Assembly: GCA_038363925.1 (NCBI GenBank)
Contig: JAQQWL010000004.1
Coordinates: 2,604,001-2,668,000 of the forward strand
Direction of reading: 5' to 3'
DNA from: Apiospora phragmitis
Lineage: Eukaryota; Ascomycota; Sordariomycetes; Amphisphaeriales; Apiosporaceae
DNA: 64,000 nucleotides
The notes under the pieces are model-generated. The model searched no databases. It had not been told where the DNA came from and saw only the letters and a program-made list of their open reading frames with translations. The position numbers and the translations under genes are program-made. The number at the start of each line of letters is the position of its first letter. The first letter of the stretch is position 1. This document shows positions 22,597 to 34,371 of this stretch, piece after piece.

Positions 22597-23550
22597 TTAG
22601 TTCTTCGTCCCCTTCTTCTCCAGGTACGCCTTCAGATCCCGGCCTTGCTGCTCGTTCAAGCCCCGCATCTCCGCCTGCAGCAGCTTGAACGTCTCGGTCG
22701 ACTTGCCCTCGTAGTACGTCTCCCAGCTGACGAGGCGCGTGAGGCCCCTCGCCCGCGTCCGTCAGGACGTTGGGGTGCTCGGAGCGGATGAGCTCGCCCG
22801 CGACCGTGAGGTCGGACCGCCACGCGCTCATCAGGTAACGGTTCTTCTTGCCGCCGACACCCGCTCCAACCTTCTTGGCGCTCGTCTTCGCACAGGCAGG
22901 GTTCTCGCACTCGCTGCTGCTGGGCGACTTGATGGCAGCCGAACCAGACCCACCGGCGCTCAGGACCGTCAGCACCTCGGGCCCCGTCGTGACGACGTCC
23001 TCGCCGCCGAGCCCGTGGAACGTAAACGTCAGGTCCATGCCCTCGTAGACCTTAGCGTGGTTCGGGCTCGCCGTCGTCGCGTTGATGATGGGCACCCGCG
23101 ATGTCGGGTGCACGATCTCGACGTCCGTGATGTAGCTGTTCCAGTCCCGGTAGCGCCCGAAGTCGAGCAGCGCGTCGTAAACGCGGCGCGGCGGGGCCCG
23201 GATTAGCGTCTCGGCGCAGACCATCCAGGCGCGGCCCTCGGTGCCGTAGGTCGGCGTGGGCAGCAGCAGCAGCGCGCTGTCGTTGCCCATGTTCTGGGGG
23301 CAACGCAGGAAGCCCCAGTTGATCATCATGCCGTCGTGGCTGGTGGTGCCATTGTTGATGCTGGTGGCGTTGCTGTAGGAGTAGTGGTGGCTGCTGCTGC
23401 CGCTGCTGATAGTCGTGGCGTTTTTGGCGCTGGTGTGGTGCGGCGACGCCGCGACGGAGTAGCTACCGCTACCGATGGGCTTCGCCTCGACGGCGACGGC
23501 GGTGAGGAGAGGACGCCCGCAAGCGTGGGCAGGTTCGATAACGACAGCAT
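22597..23550 (-). CDS. Secreted SRPBCC (START/polyketide-cyclase-like) protein; two breaks
   Basis: A hydrophobic-ligand-binding fold with a signal peptide. From ATG 23550 the leader is MLSLSNLPTLAGVLS. After a one-base correction near 23505 it continues LTAVAVEA-KPIGSG, a typical signal sequence with a cleavage site after EA. A Ser/Asn/Gly-rich linker with several N-glycosylation sequons follows (NAT, NGT). The SRPBCC domain starts at AETLIRAPPRRVYDALLDFGRYRDWNSY and runs through VYEGMDLTFTFHGLGGEDVV to SAWRSDLTVAGELI. A second break near 22745, in a GGGG run, restores LTRLVSWETYYEGKSTETF and the C-terminus ending KAYLEKKGTKN, with stop at 22597. The ligand is unknown. The lumenal or extracellular placement of this fold is less usual than a cytosolic one. 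Relatives include coenzyme-Q-binding and polyketide cyclase/dehydrase proteins. Confidence 0.75.
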
Positions 23551-24706
23551 ATTGTATGTATATTATATGTATTAGTGGGTAAGTATGTAGTGATAGGCGA
23601 TTTATCAAAGTAATGATCGGACGGAAAGCAGGCGATTCCTAGTGTAAGTGACAGAGTGCCCAAACCGGAAAGCAATCGACATGATGCAAGAGCGGCGGGC
23701 GTCAATCATGTCTTTATTTGTTTCTACCTCAGTCGGTCCCGGTCCCCTCATCTCCTTCTTTCGAATAGGCGGTGCGTGATGGCGGTGCCATGGGGGAAAC
23801 CGCTCCTTTTTTCCCTTCCCCTCCCCCTGCCGCCTCGGCAGCTGGGGGCGTGGGTTCACCGGCTGGCCCATTCCACTGTCAACCCATGGTCATGATCATG
23901 GGTGTCGCTTCAATTTTCAGTAAGAGTAGGGGCTCGCGACTCCACAAATGGATCTCATATTAAAATTGAGGACTTCCTTTTTCCCCTTCCTTGGTCTTTC
24001 GACTTCTAGCCCTCGGAGATTTGATCTAGGAAATCCGAAAGGGAATCGTCGAATTGCGTGGGTAATCTGGATCGGGCTCGTGATTCCAAGAAAAGCAATA
24101 TCTCATCAGTCAGTCCCCAACCCAAAAGAAATGACAGATCTTGGCAATCTGGTATTGGCCTGCCTCTGTCGGGCCGAGCATCCCGTTCATTGTACCGATG
24201 CTTCCCACAGAAGGGACACCGACGTACTCAATAGATAGGAAATAGCCTGCATCTGAAGAGCCCAAGTATGAACACCCACGACATTGGTTCTGTTTCATTT
24301 CTCCATCTACCCGTGGCTGCTAGCAGAGGCGAACCTGCCCATCTGCCTTTACCGTAGAAGCGTCGTCGGTGTAAAACCCAGCCCAAGATGCGGAAAGCCT
24401 TCACCGAGATCGCGAGTGTCACAACACGACCAGATCGCTGTGCTTTCTCCCAAACCATACAATAGAACGGGCCTCCGCCCAGATCGAAATACGCTTCAAG
24501 CCGAGCCGAAAACTCGAGCACACCAACCAACGCCGGCCCATCAGTTCAGTAGCCCACCTGATCCTTCGCACCTTCCCATAGTCTTACATATATCGATCGT
24601 TTAACACAAACGCACGTTCACCCCCATCCGAGCACAATTCGTAATATAACAATCAAATGGTACAGATACGCTAGCTCAAGCAGACAAGCAGTACACTTCT
24701 TGCCCC
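23551..24706. other. Intergenic region, no gene seen
   Basis: A C/T-rich patch lies near 23805-23840 and short ORFs on both strands lack protein-like composition. It is upstream of the SRPBCC gene and downstream of the zinc-cluster gene. Confidence 0.5.
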
Positions 24707-25882
24707 TCAATCGACGCGGCCGATGCTCTTCATAATCTTGATGAGGTTGTCGATGCGCCTCTCGTACCTCTCCCGCTGCTGCGCCAGTTCTTGCTCGTAC
24801 TTGTCCTTGATGGCTCTGATCTCGGCGCTGTGCCGTTTCTGTTCCGCCCGGAGCACCTCTTGAAACTCCTCCTCCATAGTGTGTATGGTTTTGTGCAGGT
24901 TGTTCTCAGCACTGCCGCCGCCGCCGCCGCCAGCAGTAGCATTACTCGCTGCGGCAGTGGCCATCGCAGCAGCAATTACAGCTCCAGCTCCAGCTCGTCC
25001 TTGGTCGCCGTTGTCAGTCCGCTGCCGTTTGGCGGGCGGCGGCGGCCGTCCACCGCTGATGAGGATGCTAAGACCTGTCGGCTCGCGGTCGGGAAGACTC
25101 TGGCTGTTCCTCCCCGTTATCCGCATGATCTGAGTCTTCAGCGGGGTCTATCGGCATGAGCATGCCCTTGGTGTGGTGATGCGACGCCTGCCGTTGCTGT
25201 TGTTGCGGCTGATTCCCAGCAGTGTCCGCCGAACGCGACGCCGGCGCGCGGCCCTGTTGTGCATCATGTTCCTCATAGTCCTTCTTGCTCCGGGGCCGCG
25301 TGCAGTCGAATCCCTTCTCGATGCACCTCTCACACTTTTCCGGCCACTTCCTACCCAGAGGTCGACACTGTAATAAATAGTGAGTTCTGGAGGCGGCAAC
25401 AACAAAAAATACATGACATGTCTCTGTATAAGGATAGATGGATGCGCAGCAGTGTCATACATATTCCATGCCAAAGAGAGAGGAGAGACTTACTGTCTGA
25501 TGGTGCCTGCGACACGTATCGCACTTGAGAAAGATAGCAGATGGTGACGGTCCGTCTCACTCGTAGAAGCGCGCGTAGACTCGGCCTCGCCCTTGACCTC
25601 GATAGAAGACACGCGGGCGGGACGTGGCAGGCGGCATTGGAGGCCGTGATCTATGTACCGGTCGCACCGGTCATCCTCCCGCTTCCATGTACACTGCGAA
25701 TTTGCGTTAGTACCGCGCAACTAGAATGAAACGGAAATACTATATGCTATATAAATAGAGTCATGATGGTGGCAAGAGAGAGAAGACGAGAAAAAGCAAA
25801 ATAAAACAAAGACATTATATACCTCTTCGTCACACGCATTACAGGTTTTCGGTGGTGTTGTTGACGTTACTGGGGGCGGCAT
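24707..25882 (-). CDS. Zinc-cluster protein with two Cys modules and a C-terminal coiled coil; two breaks
   Basis: Exons: 25882-25823, 25693-25494 and 25367-24707, with donors GTATAT and GTAAGT and a TACTAAC branch site. Module 1 spans the first intron: CNACDEE joins CTWKREDDRC and ends in HGLQC. Module 2 spans the second intron: CDTCRRHHQT joins CRPLGRKWPEKCERCIEKGFDC. Module 2 has spacing C-x2-C-x6-C-x10-C-x2-C-x6-C, exactly that of a fungal Zn(II)2Cys6 cluster. Module 1 lacks one expected Cys (CDRY in place of CDRC). Downstream is a Gln/His-rich, acidic linker, then a proline-rich basic patch (GGRPPPPAKRQR), a Gly run and a strong coiled coil (MEEEFQEVLRAEQKRH to LIKIMKSIGR). One base is missing near 25515 and the frame shifts again near 25110. 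Likely nuclear and DNA-binding (inference). Target unknown. Confidence 0.7.
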
Positions 25883-26422
25883 CTTCGACAGCGGGCTAAC
25901 CCAGAGCAGCGAGTGAGCTCGCTTCAAGGACGAAGGGAGAGATAGAGAGGATCAAAGTCAAGTAGCCCGACAATCCACCGGAGCGACCCAGACACACAAT
26001 AAGAGTGAAGGATTTTGTATAGGGAGCCCTTGATCTTTCGAATCTGACGATATAAAAAGTAAGCCTGCCTGCAACGCGAATGTTCTGGACAATTGCAACG
26101 GTTTGACGCGTCGGTTTGCTGCTGAGATGCCAAATCGCGTGTGGGGTCTGTTTTCTTCCCACGGTCTGCATGCGTCGGTCGCTTGGGCAAAAGTCAATGT
26201 TGTATGGCTAGCTTCGATTAAAAAAAGACATGAGCCATACTGAACAACAAAGTGCCAATGTTATGTACTTAGGATGAACAGGAAAAAAAGGCAATTAGAC
26301 CGACCTCAACCTGGGATCAATGCAGCTGGAGGAATAAAAACGGAAGCAAAGATGCAATACGATATGGGACCGTAGCACGCCTAATAGGCCAAGTGAGGTG
26401 CAAAAGAAAAATGCAAATGGTA
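25883..26422. other. Intergenic region between zinc-cluster gene and tRNA-Leu
   Basis: Presumed promoter region of the minus-strand zinc-cluster gene. AT-rich near 26215-26330. No further gene is seen. Confidence 0.5.
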
Positions 26423-26535
26423 TGACAAGAGGGGGATTCGAACCCCCGCCAGTTTCCTGACTCGAATTGTTACCGTCTGATGACGGTCAAGCTTCCACTT
26501 GAGTCGAGCGCCTTAAACCGCTCGGCCATCTTGCC
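26423..26535 (-). tRNA. tL(CAA): tRNA-Leu(CAA) with a ~31-nt intron
   Basis: The minus strand folds as a class II tRNA. The acceptor stem GGCAAGA pairs with TCTTGTC (one G-T wobble) and is followed by A73. The D arm is GGCCGAGCGGTTTAAGGC. The anticodon stem CTCGA/TCGAG encloses a loop with CAA. There is a long variable arm and a T arm GGGGG-TTCGAAT-CCCCC. The intron lies one base 3' of the anticodon, at about 26497-26467. It contains CTTGA, complementary to TCAAG of the anticodon loop, as in other eukaryotic tRNA-Leu(CAA) precursors. Reads UUG codons. Confidence 0.95.
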
Positions 26536-27062
26536 TATTGATTGATGACGATTGATCTCCCTATCGATAGCATAGTACAATGATGAAAAAGTCATCAATT
26601 TTCTCGCTTTTCAATAATGACTGTCCCTGGATTGCATGTAGTTTTTACGAAACAATCGCACCTTTTCATTCTCAAACGCATACAGTCATCAATATCAATT
26701 GTGCTGGATTGAGAGCCAATATTTCGCCAGATATGGAAATGCTCTGAACATAGTGCTACATCTTGAGGCACCGCCCTCTCCCACGATTTAATTCTACATG
26801 TCCAACATTGATGATGAGTAAAACGCTCTATAGCCTGGCCGCGTAACTATGCACAGCGACGATACCCTTCCATGCAAATGCCGCAGAACGAGAGCCCTCC
26901 ATTATGGTAATCGTCAACACGTAGCCGCCCGCAAATTAGCTGGCTGGCAAACTCCCCCAACTCCATATCCGATGCTGCTTGCAAATGATAGCCCCCAGGA
27001 TTGTATATATACACCTGTAAAAATGCACGCATGCAGGTTTCCTTCTTTAGTTCGATACTTGC
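26536..27062. other. Intergenic region, tRNA-Leu to RAD5 3' end
   Basis: AT-rich. It is the 5' flank of the minus-strand tRNA and the 3' flank of RAD5. No coding gene is seen. Confidence 0.55.
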
Positions 27063-30000
27063 TTAACTCAGCAGCTCCTTGATATCCTCAATCCGCTGCA
27101 ACTTCTTCTCCTCATCCGTCATCATGCCGAGCGACGTCGCAATGAACTTCTTGCGGTCCTGCACCTTGAGCATGCGCTCCTCGACGCTCTCCTTAGCAAT
27201 GAACCGGTACACCTTCACCTCGTCGTCCTGGCCCATGCGGTGCACGCGGTCTATGGCCTGCGCCTCGACCGCAAAGCTCCACCAGGGGTCCATCATGTAG
27301 ACGCGCTTGGCCTGCGTCAGGTTCAAGCCAACGCCGCCCGCGCGCAGGCTGATCAGCAGGATTGTGAACCGGTTCGATGCGCGGAACTCCTCGAGAACCG
27401 CCGCGCGCGCCTTCTGCGCCATGAACCCGTCGAGCCGCAGGAAGCGCATGTTGGCCCGCGTCAGGGCTGGCTCGATCAGCGACATGAACGACGTAAACTG
27501 GCTGAACACGACCGACTTCATCACGGGGTGCTCTTTACGCAAGGCCCGCAGGTGCTGATCAGCGCCACGACCTTGGACGACGACTCGTTCACCTAACCGC
27601 TGCAGGCTGATTTTGGGTGTCGAGCTGCCTGCGGCCGGATCGTCATCGTGGCGTACGACCTCGAACAGGTCTCGAAGACTAAGTGGCTCCCGGCAATTGA
27701 AGCACCGTGGCGTCTGATGTCGGTCCATCGAGTGCTTCATATAATCAAGCAGGCACTTCTTGCAAGCAGAGTGCCAACAGCCCGTAACCGTTTGCTCGAT
27801 CATAGGCTCCTCCGAACACACGGGACACTCGTTACGAGCCCTGTCCCGGATCTGTTGGAGCACGATGTGCCCCAAACGTATTAGCATTCTTTTTCCACGT
27901 CCGTATTGTCCGTGAACTTTTCAATCAGAGACTGGAGATCCATGTCATCAGACAATCCCGCCGCAGCATCTGCTTGTGCCCCAGCCTCTTCTTCATCGGC
28001 CACGAGGTCTTGGTTGCGCACGAGCAGTGGATGGCAACAAGTTTGGCGGAGGCGAAGAATCTGAGCAAAGATGGTTGTGTACGCCTTCATGACCGTACCC
28101 TTCTCGATATTTTTCGAGAAAAGTGCGCTTCGCGCGAGTGAAAATGTGTTCGTATACGCTACGTTCGGTCTCCGATAGTTCAACATCCACGATCTCGATG
28201 GTTTTAGGGGCAAAGGCACAAGACTAGAGAAACGAGCAGTTAGCTAGAGAATCAGAGGGGGGAGGGATAAAGAGAGAAATGTGGAGTTCAGGCCTTACAG
28301 TTTTCCGTCAGGGGTCCTCATATCTTTGGTACGTCTCATAACAAGGGGTTCCAAGACGGTCTGTACCACATCCAGAGCCCGCATGAAGTCCTTCGACTCA
28401 AATGGCGCAGTGATGAATGTCCGCCAGAACGAGAAGTTATTCCACGGCTCTACCCTAAGGAACCGGACTAGACTAAACAAGTCTTCCAGGCGGTTGACGA
28501 TGGGCGTTCCCGTCAGTACCCAGCGATGTTCCGCATTCAACTCGTAGCAAGCTTTAGACGTCTTCGACTGTCGGTTCTTGATGTTATGCCCCTCGTCTAG
28601 AATGACGCGGAAGAAGTTCAGAGAGAACAGGCCCGTGTGGAAGCTCCGATAGCCTGGCTTGCTTATCTGGGTAAATTCAGAGAGCACCACACCGTAACTG
28701 GTGATGATGACATCAGGGGCTGAAGCAATGTTAGATTCCGAGCACATAGACTGCAAATCGCCAACTTTTTCATTGCCATAGTAGACCATTGACTTGAGAG
28801 TTCTCTCCTTAGATGCAGCCTCTGCCTCGCTCTGCCATTGCGCCAAAAGCGACATCGGTGCGATTACTAAAGTGGTCTTCGGAGCAGCGACGACGTTGCT
28901 GGACTTGTTCGACACTCGCGAGAGTTGATTGACTGAATCGATAGGATTCGTCGCAGCAGTCTTGGCCGCTTCTGATTTGTGAGTATGAATCAGACTCAGC
29001 ATCTGGATCGTCTTGCCAAGTCCCATCTCGTCGGCCAGAATACCTAGTACGCAGTCAGTAGAGGTAATACACTTCAAAAAGGACCAGCGATAAGAACTCA
29101 CCACCAAGGCAGTGCTGTTCTTGTTCTGGGAACTGCAGAGACATTTCTCCAGAGTAGGGATTGACGTAGAAACAAGGTTGCCCTTCAACCTGCACGGTGT
29201 CCTTGTCGTCGCAATCTTTGGTCGGCCAAGAATCTCCTCCCCAAAGCGGATGCATCGAGACTCCCGGTCCTCGTTCTTCTGATCTTTCTCCTTCGAGAGC
29301 ATCCAGTATAGAGACTGCTTCTGGTATGGACGCAATTCCATGGCAAATGTGTCTGCGGGCTCGGCTTCAGGGTGTTGAAATCGAAGGACTGTGCCTTACG
29401 GTACAGAGCATCCAGCTGTCCCTGCTCTAGTTCTTCGCCTTCCTCCACATCGTCTGCTGGGGGCGAAGAGCCTGGGGGTTTGTTTCCGTTTTTGGTGTTG
29501 GCGCTGACTGTCTCCTTCTTTTCATCTGCTTCAGCAGCATCAAGAAGTCCTTGCCGACCGTTCTTCGCTACGTCGTTCGCCCGAGTAGGCGCCAGGTTGA
29601 TCTCCTTGAACAACTTCACGAGAGAGATCTGTCGCAGCCGGAGATCACGCTCCTGAGTTGTTTCCTTAACTAAAAAATGGTCGTTGTTCGGTTCGCCGCT
29701 AAGTCGTCATTGCCGTTCTCAAAAGCAGACTTGATTAAGTGCCTTGAGTTGTAAATAGACGGTCTCATTTACACGAAGCCGGTCTGGGGCGTAGAAGCAG
29801 GTGCCCTCGAATTTGCAGACGCCCTGGTCGATGAGGGAAGATACCCAGTCCGCCGTCTCCTTGGCTAACCGTCCAATCTCCGTGCCCTTCGCGTCCTTGA
29901 AACGCACGATCACATCCTGGCGGTCGCGTCCAGCTCGGGGCTGCTGCATCTTCTGTCGCTCAATTCGCACTGGGTCGCCAAACTTGAGCAGGTTCGTCCC

Positions 30001-30542
30001 ACTCTTCGTGGCCCAGCCCTCTGCGCCGAAAGCACCAATGTATCGCGACTCGGGTATCGATGGTTTTGTGGGAGAGGGTTGAGCGCTTTGAGAGCGTCCA
30101 TTCGGTCCCAGACGTCGGATTGTCTCTGCACTGGGTCATCTGCAAAAGGCTGGCGAGTCGGTTGCGTGGCGGGCTTCGGCGCCGGCGAGGCCTTCATTAA
30201 CTTCTTGTACGTTTCGTCCAGATACATATTCACGGCCTTTTGGATGTCACCGCGGCAGCTGCGACGCAAGACATCGATGACTTCCGGTTCGACTTCACTG
30301 CAGACGAAGCTCTCGAACATGCCCAGGTCGAAGGCAATGGGAAGTTCGTCGTGGGCGGTGTTGGGGCCGTTCGCAGCATCTTGGGCTGGCCTCGCGGGCA
30401 AAGGTGGTTGTGGTGGTGGAGGGGCAGTGGCGGCTTGTGAAGTCGGCGCGTTGCCAGCGCCTGGGTAAACCAGATCCTCGACGGGATCTGAAAAAAACCT
30501 CCGCTTCTTGGTCGGAGGCTCTTCTGAATCTTGCCAGCTCAT
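27063..30542 (-). CDS. rad5: RAD5-type SNF2 helicase / RING E3 ubiquitin ligase; many single-base breaks
   Basis: Acts in error-free post-replication repair: polyubiquitinates PCNA with Ubc13-Mms2 and remodels stalled forks in the nucleus. The N-terminus is MSWQDSEEPPTKKRRFF at 30542. A HIRAN domain follows (DVIVRFKDAKGTEIGRLAKE, QGVCKFEGTCFYAPDRLR). The SNF2 N-terminal ATPase has MELRPYQKQSLYWML, ILADEMGLGKTIQMLSLIH (Walker A), DEGHNIKNRQS in the DEAH position, and VLTGTPIVNRLEDLFSL. The RING is CPVCSEEP...GCWHSACKKC...CFNC. Helicase-C has SVVFSQFTSFMSLIEPAL, ISLRAGGVGLNLTQA and IDRVHRMGQ. Two introns are clear: one after CLGG (GTGAGT to CTAG near 29045) and one after TPDGKL (near 28225-28300). 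At least seven frame shifts occur, for example near 30080, 29745, 29675, 28175, 28110, 27595 and 27550. Domain order is complete, so I read it as a functional gene in error-prone sequence. Confidence 0.92.
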
Positions 30543-31152
30543 AGTCGCGCTGAAGACAAGATTGCAGGTTGGTTGTCTTTGCCTCGAAAGTCCCGGCTGC
30601 TTTCTCTCCAGGTAGATGGGTTGGGATCATAGACGCGGAATGCTCAACCTTTAATTGGAACGCGCTTTCGTCCTTCCTTGTCGCGTAAGTCATGTGATTG
30701 AGTTTTAGTGGGATTGGGCAAGCTGCAACCAATTGGGGTCAGTGAGTTTCAATCGGTTTTTAGTGACGCGTGCTGGCGCTGGTCAAGCAGCAAAAGTGAT
30801 ATCATGTTGGAATCTCGTTAGAGTAGCACCCATTTGGCCCCTGGAGAAGAGAAAGAAGAACACGACCGATGCACCGCTCTGGAATTCGTGTTCCGTCATT
30901 GAACAGAGGCAATGGGCTCGACTTATTAGACAAGATCGACCCCCTAATAAGAACTCTAGATGTATCGTGTGAGATTAGCGCGGCCGGCCCGTCAGTGGCC
31001 CAAAGCATTGCTGCAGCAGAGTGCATGCTCTAGAAGATCCTACATAACGGAGGCTGAGATTGAAGGGGCCGAAAATACTGTGTTGATCAACTAAGGTAGA
31101 GTCTTCGTATTTTTAAGTCCACGGCAAATGCTTATTATACCCGAGTAGGAAA
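30543..31152. promoter_or_regulatory. Divergent region between RAD5 and the complex I factor
   Basis: About 600 bp between divergent genes. It holds the RAD5 promoter and probably the unresolved first exon(s) of the plus-strand gene. I could not place a start codon or targeting peptide for that gene here. Confidence 0.45.
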
Positions 31153-32119
31153 TCAGACTACGATTCATATTTAATCCGCAATTTCGTCCCAAATTCCGCC
31201 AGGATGCCTATGATGCGCTGCGCGCCTTCAACCTGGAGCTCGTGCGCCTGCCAGAGCTCGTGTCGAACCCGACGATCGGCCAGATGCGCATGCAGTTCTG
31301 GCGCGACGCCGTGAAGAACACCTTCGCCGGCAAGCCGCCCAAGGAGCCCATCATGATCCTGCTACACAAGGTGCTGCGAGAACTGTCCGAGCAGTTCCCC
31401 GAGGGGGCAGCAGCCCCAGCTCCATCAAGTTCTGGATGCTCCGCCTCATCGCCACGCGCGAGCGCTACATGGACAACCGCCCCTTCGCCAGCCTGGCCGC
31501 GCTCAGGAGTACGCCGAGCACACGTACTCGACGCTCATGTACGCGGCCCTGGCCGCGCTGCCCATCCAGTCCATGCACGTCGACCACCTGGCCAGCCACA
31601 TCGGCAAGGCCTGCGGCATCGCGGCCGTGCTGCGCGGCATCCCGACCTCGCGGCGCCGAACGCGCCGCCCGTGAAGTCGCCGTCGGGAGCCGACATGGGC
31701 GGCGGGCGCAACCCCGTGCTGCTGCTGCCGCTCGACGTCATGGCCGAGGCCGGCCTGCGCGAGGAGGACGTGTACCGGCAGGGGCCCCGGGCGAGGGGTT
31801 CCAGGACGCCGTCTTCCAGGTCGCCACGCGCGCCAACGACCACCTGATCACGGCGCGGGAGATGCTGAAGAACCTACAGGCCGGCGAGGGGCCCGGCCAC
31901 GAATACGAACACCGGGGCGAGGCGGAACACGATCATCACCGTCATCACGTCATGGAAGCGGAGGTGGAAGGGGACAGCACAAAGCGGGATATCAGGCGCG
32001 GCTTTGGGGTGCTGCTCGAGGCCGTACCGGCCAGCGACTACCTGGCCAGACTAGAGGCCACGAATTTTGACCCGTTCGCGGTCCGAAGCGGCGGCTGGAA
32101 GCTGCCATGGAGGATTTGA
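31153..32119 (+). CDS. ndufaf6: Complex I assembly factor 6-like (squalene/phytoene synthase fold), 5' end unresolved
   Basis: Resembles NDUFAF6, a mitochondrial protein with the isoprenoid-synthase fold needed to assemble NADH dehydrogenase. Readable blocks, in order: SDYDSYLIRNFV; RQDAYDALRAFNLELVRLPE; IGQMRMQFWRDAVKNTFAGK; LRLIATRERYMDNRPFASLAAL; EYAEHTYSTLMYAALAALP; HVDHLASHIGKACGIAAVLR; LLLPLDVMAEAGLREEDVYR; FQVATRANDHLITAREML; LLEAVPASDYLARLEATNFD. Single-base shifts near 31180, 31410-31430, 31502, 31650 and 31790 separate them. The aspartate-rich motifs of true squalene synthases are not evident, as in the assembly-factor branch. A basic His-rich insert (about 31895-31950) is lineage-specific. 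The targeting peptide and first exon were not found, so the start given is only where homology begins. Confidence 0.8.
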
Positions 32120-34371
32120 AGGGCCATGAAGACACAGCAGCTATAGCCTGACGTATTCACAACGGTTCCCCAGCTGCTTAAAGGCACGGGTCAGTTGCCA
32201 CTGGTATGATCGGAACCCCCTGTACGATTACAAGTTGTATGTCCACCAAATGTAGAATATAGCGTCATATGCCATCATGCTGCTGGCTTTCCCCGATCAT
32301 CAGATAAGATAGCGGCTGGTCTGCATCACACAGACCAGTGTCGCAATCTGTGATCGCAAGGCACCGGCGGGCGCATAAAGGGCGCTCCCGCAAGCTGGTT
32401 CCCAGTTCTGGAAATCGCAACCGTTCGAGGGGACCCCTGCACAGGATTTTCTTAGATTGGAGAAATTTTGCCGACAGTGCGATCGGATTCACCGGTACTG
32501 GAACAGTCAAATTCGTGTTCACGATGGCTTCAAAATCGCTCGATTCCCGCTGCCTACTCCGTGACTACTGTTTCTCCTCCCGATCCACACAATGGAACAA
32601 GTGTAAAAAAGAAGAAAAAACTTGGAAAGTGTCCCTCTCTCCCTCCCCGTCAAACACACGCCCGCCCCCTATGGATTCGCCCTCGAAAGGGCCGAACATG
32701 CAAACCCTCCCAACTCGCCGATTCTGGTCGAGCCTGCTCGCTCCATTAAGTAATCGGCGCTTCACCTTGACAAGGACTCGCATCCGAAGCAAAGCGTGTG
32801 CGTACCAAGGAATGGCGACATCAGCCTGGTACGAAGAACGTCTAGAACGTGCTTCGGTAGCTTGTTTGGTTGGGGGGCGGCTCTGCAGAGTCGTTTCTCT
32901 TACCCAAGCCTTACGTGTCAAAGGTATGCGCGGTGCAGTGCAGTGCAGTGCAATTGCAGCCCCCCGACCTGCCACCTACCCACCACCCACACCGTCCAGC
33001 CGTCGTAAAGTACCTGACTAGCCGGGTCGGGGTCCCCTCCAAAAATCATTGTCGCATGTCGAACCCATTGGCTGCGAGTGCAGGACCGGCCGATTCCGAT
33101 ACACACTTGCAGTACATCCCCTTCCGGAGGAGGGAGTGGTCGTAACACTACAATGCTGCGACCGAACCGACCACTTCTTCCCGCTGCGGGTCGGAGCATC
33201 AGTCAAAACACATGATGCCGCGTGTCGTATCTCGCCTTCTCCCCGGGTAGCTAGTAGTATATAGACCCCGATCTCTACGGATATGAAGCTTCGCAAGATG
33301 CAAGGCACCGAATCAGCAACCGCAGAACCGCAGGAGCTGTCTCACCTTTGTCCCCACAGCAGCGTGCAATAGTTAACAACACTGCATACGTCGTAACATC
33401 AACAGCAGCTCCGGTGAGGCGACTAGGTGCTGGACGAATGGTGGTAAGAGATGCACCACATGGTTTTGTTCCTGGATCCTAAGTACTTGTAAGCAAAAAA
33501 CTGGTCAGCTCAGGAATGCGACCCAATTGGAAGCTCCCCGCCGAAGAGTTCTGGCATTGAGAAAAAGAGCTTGGTCAAACAATTCCAGCTCTCCCAAGGA
33601 AAAACTGGGAGATGGATCGGCCATTAGGTAAGGGTTGGCTAATAGCTTCATGCGTTTTCCCTTTTGGGAAACCCGATGCGCTCTGAGTGGTTGAAAGCTG
33701 CCTGTTGCCAAGCATCAAAAGGAAAAGAATGAAGAGCCCAAGGGAAACCGGGAAAGAATTGGCGGTTGAGCAATATCTGGAAGAAACTCTCTGTTTCTTC
33801 GTGAGCAGTTTTTGGCCACAACTAGGAGTGTAAAATCATGGGCAAATGTACAGTGTAAATATGATTTGGAGGCGTTCGCAACTTGGCATCATCTGAGCTG
33901 ACGCTGCACGCCTAAAGTGGCCTGGCACGACCCAAATCCGGGGAAGCGAGAAGAGGGCGCGCTGGGGAAAACTCGGGGAAGCTATCCCCGCTGCCCGCCA
34001 CACTTTTGCATACAGCAGCGGTGACCACATCAGCCCATGGAGCCCACCGCCTATGTGCAAGCAATATAGTATATTGCCACTCTGCTGGCTGATGGAGTCG
34101 CTCGTTCGATACGCCCATCGCTACCTACATACCGACGAGCATAGCAACTACATGTACCCCGCCTCCGTAAAACCGCACGGGTACCAGTGGTCTAGGTAGT
34201 GGAAGTCTGATGCTCTCTCGGACTAGAACTTAAAAATAAAACAAAAACATCTTTGAACGTCCAAACCTGGCCATTGCTCTAGGCATCATTGCACCGGCAG
34301 TGACAGAACAAAGGGCAGGCCCGGCATCGCCATGCCGAGGGCAAAAAGAGAGGCCGGAGCCGTAGAAATTG
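32120..34371. other. 2.25-kb intergenic region, no gene recognised
   Basis: Short ORFs only. It contains a small tandem gtgca repeat at about 32933-32953. No protein-like frame, tRNA or transposon terminus is seen apart from the tRNA at its right end. Confidence 0.5.
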
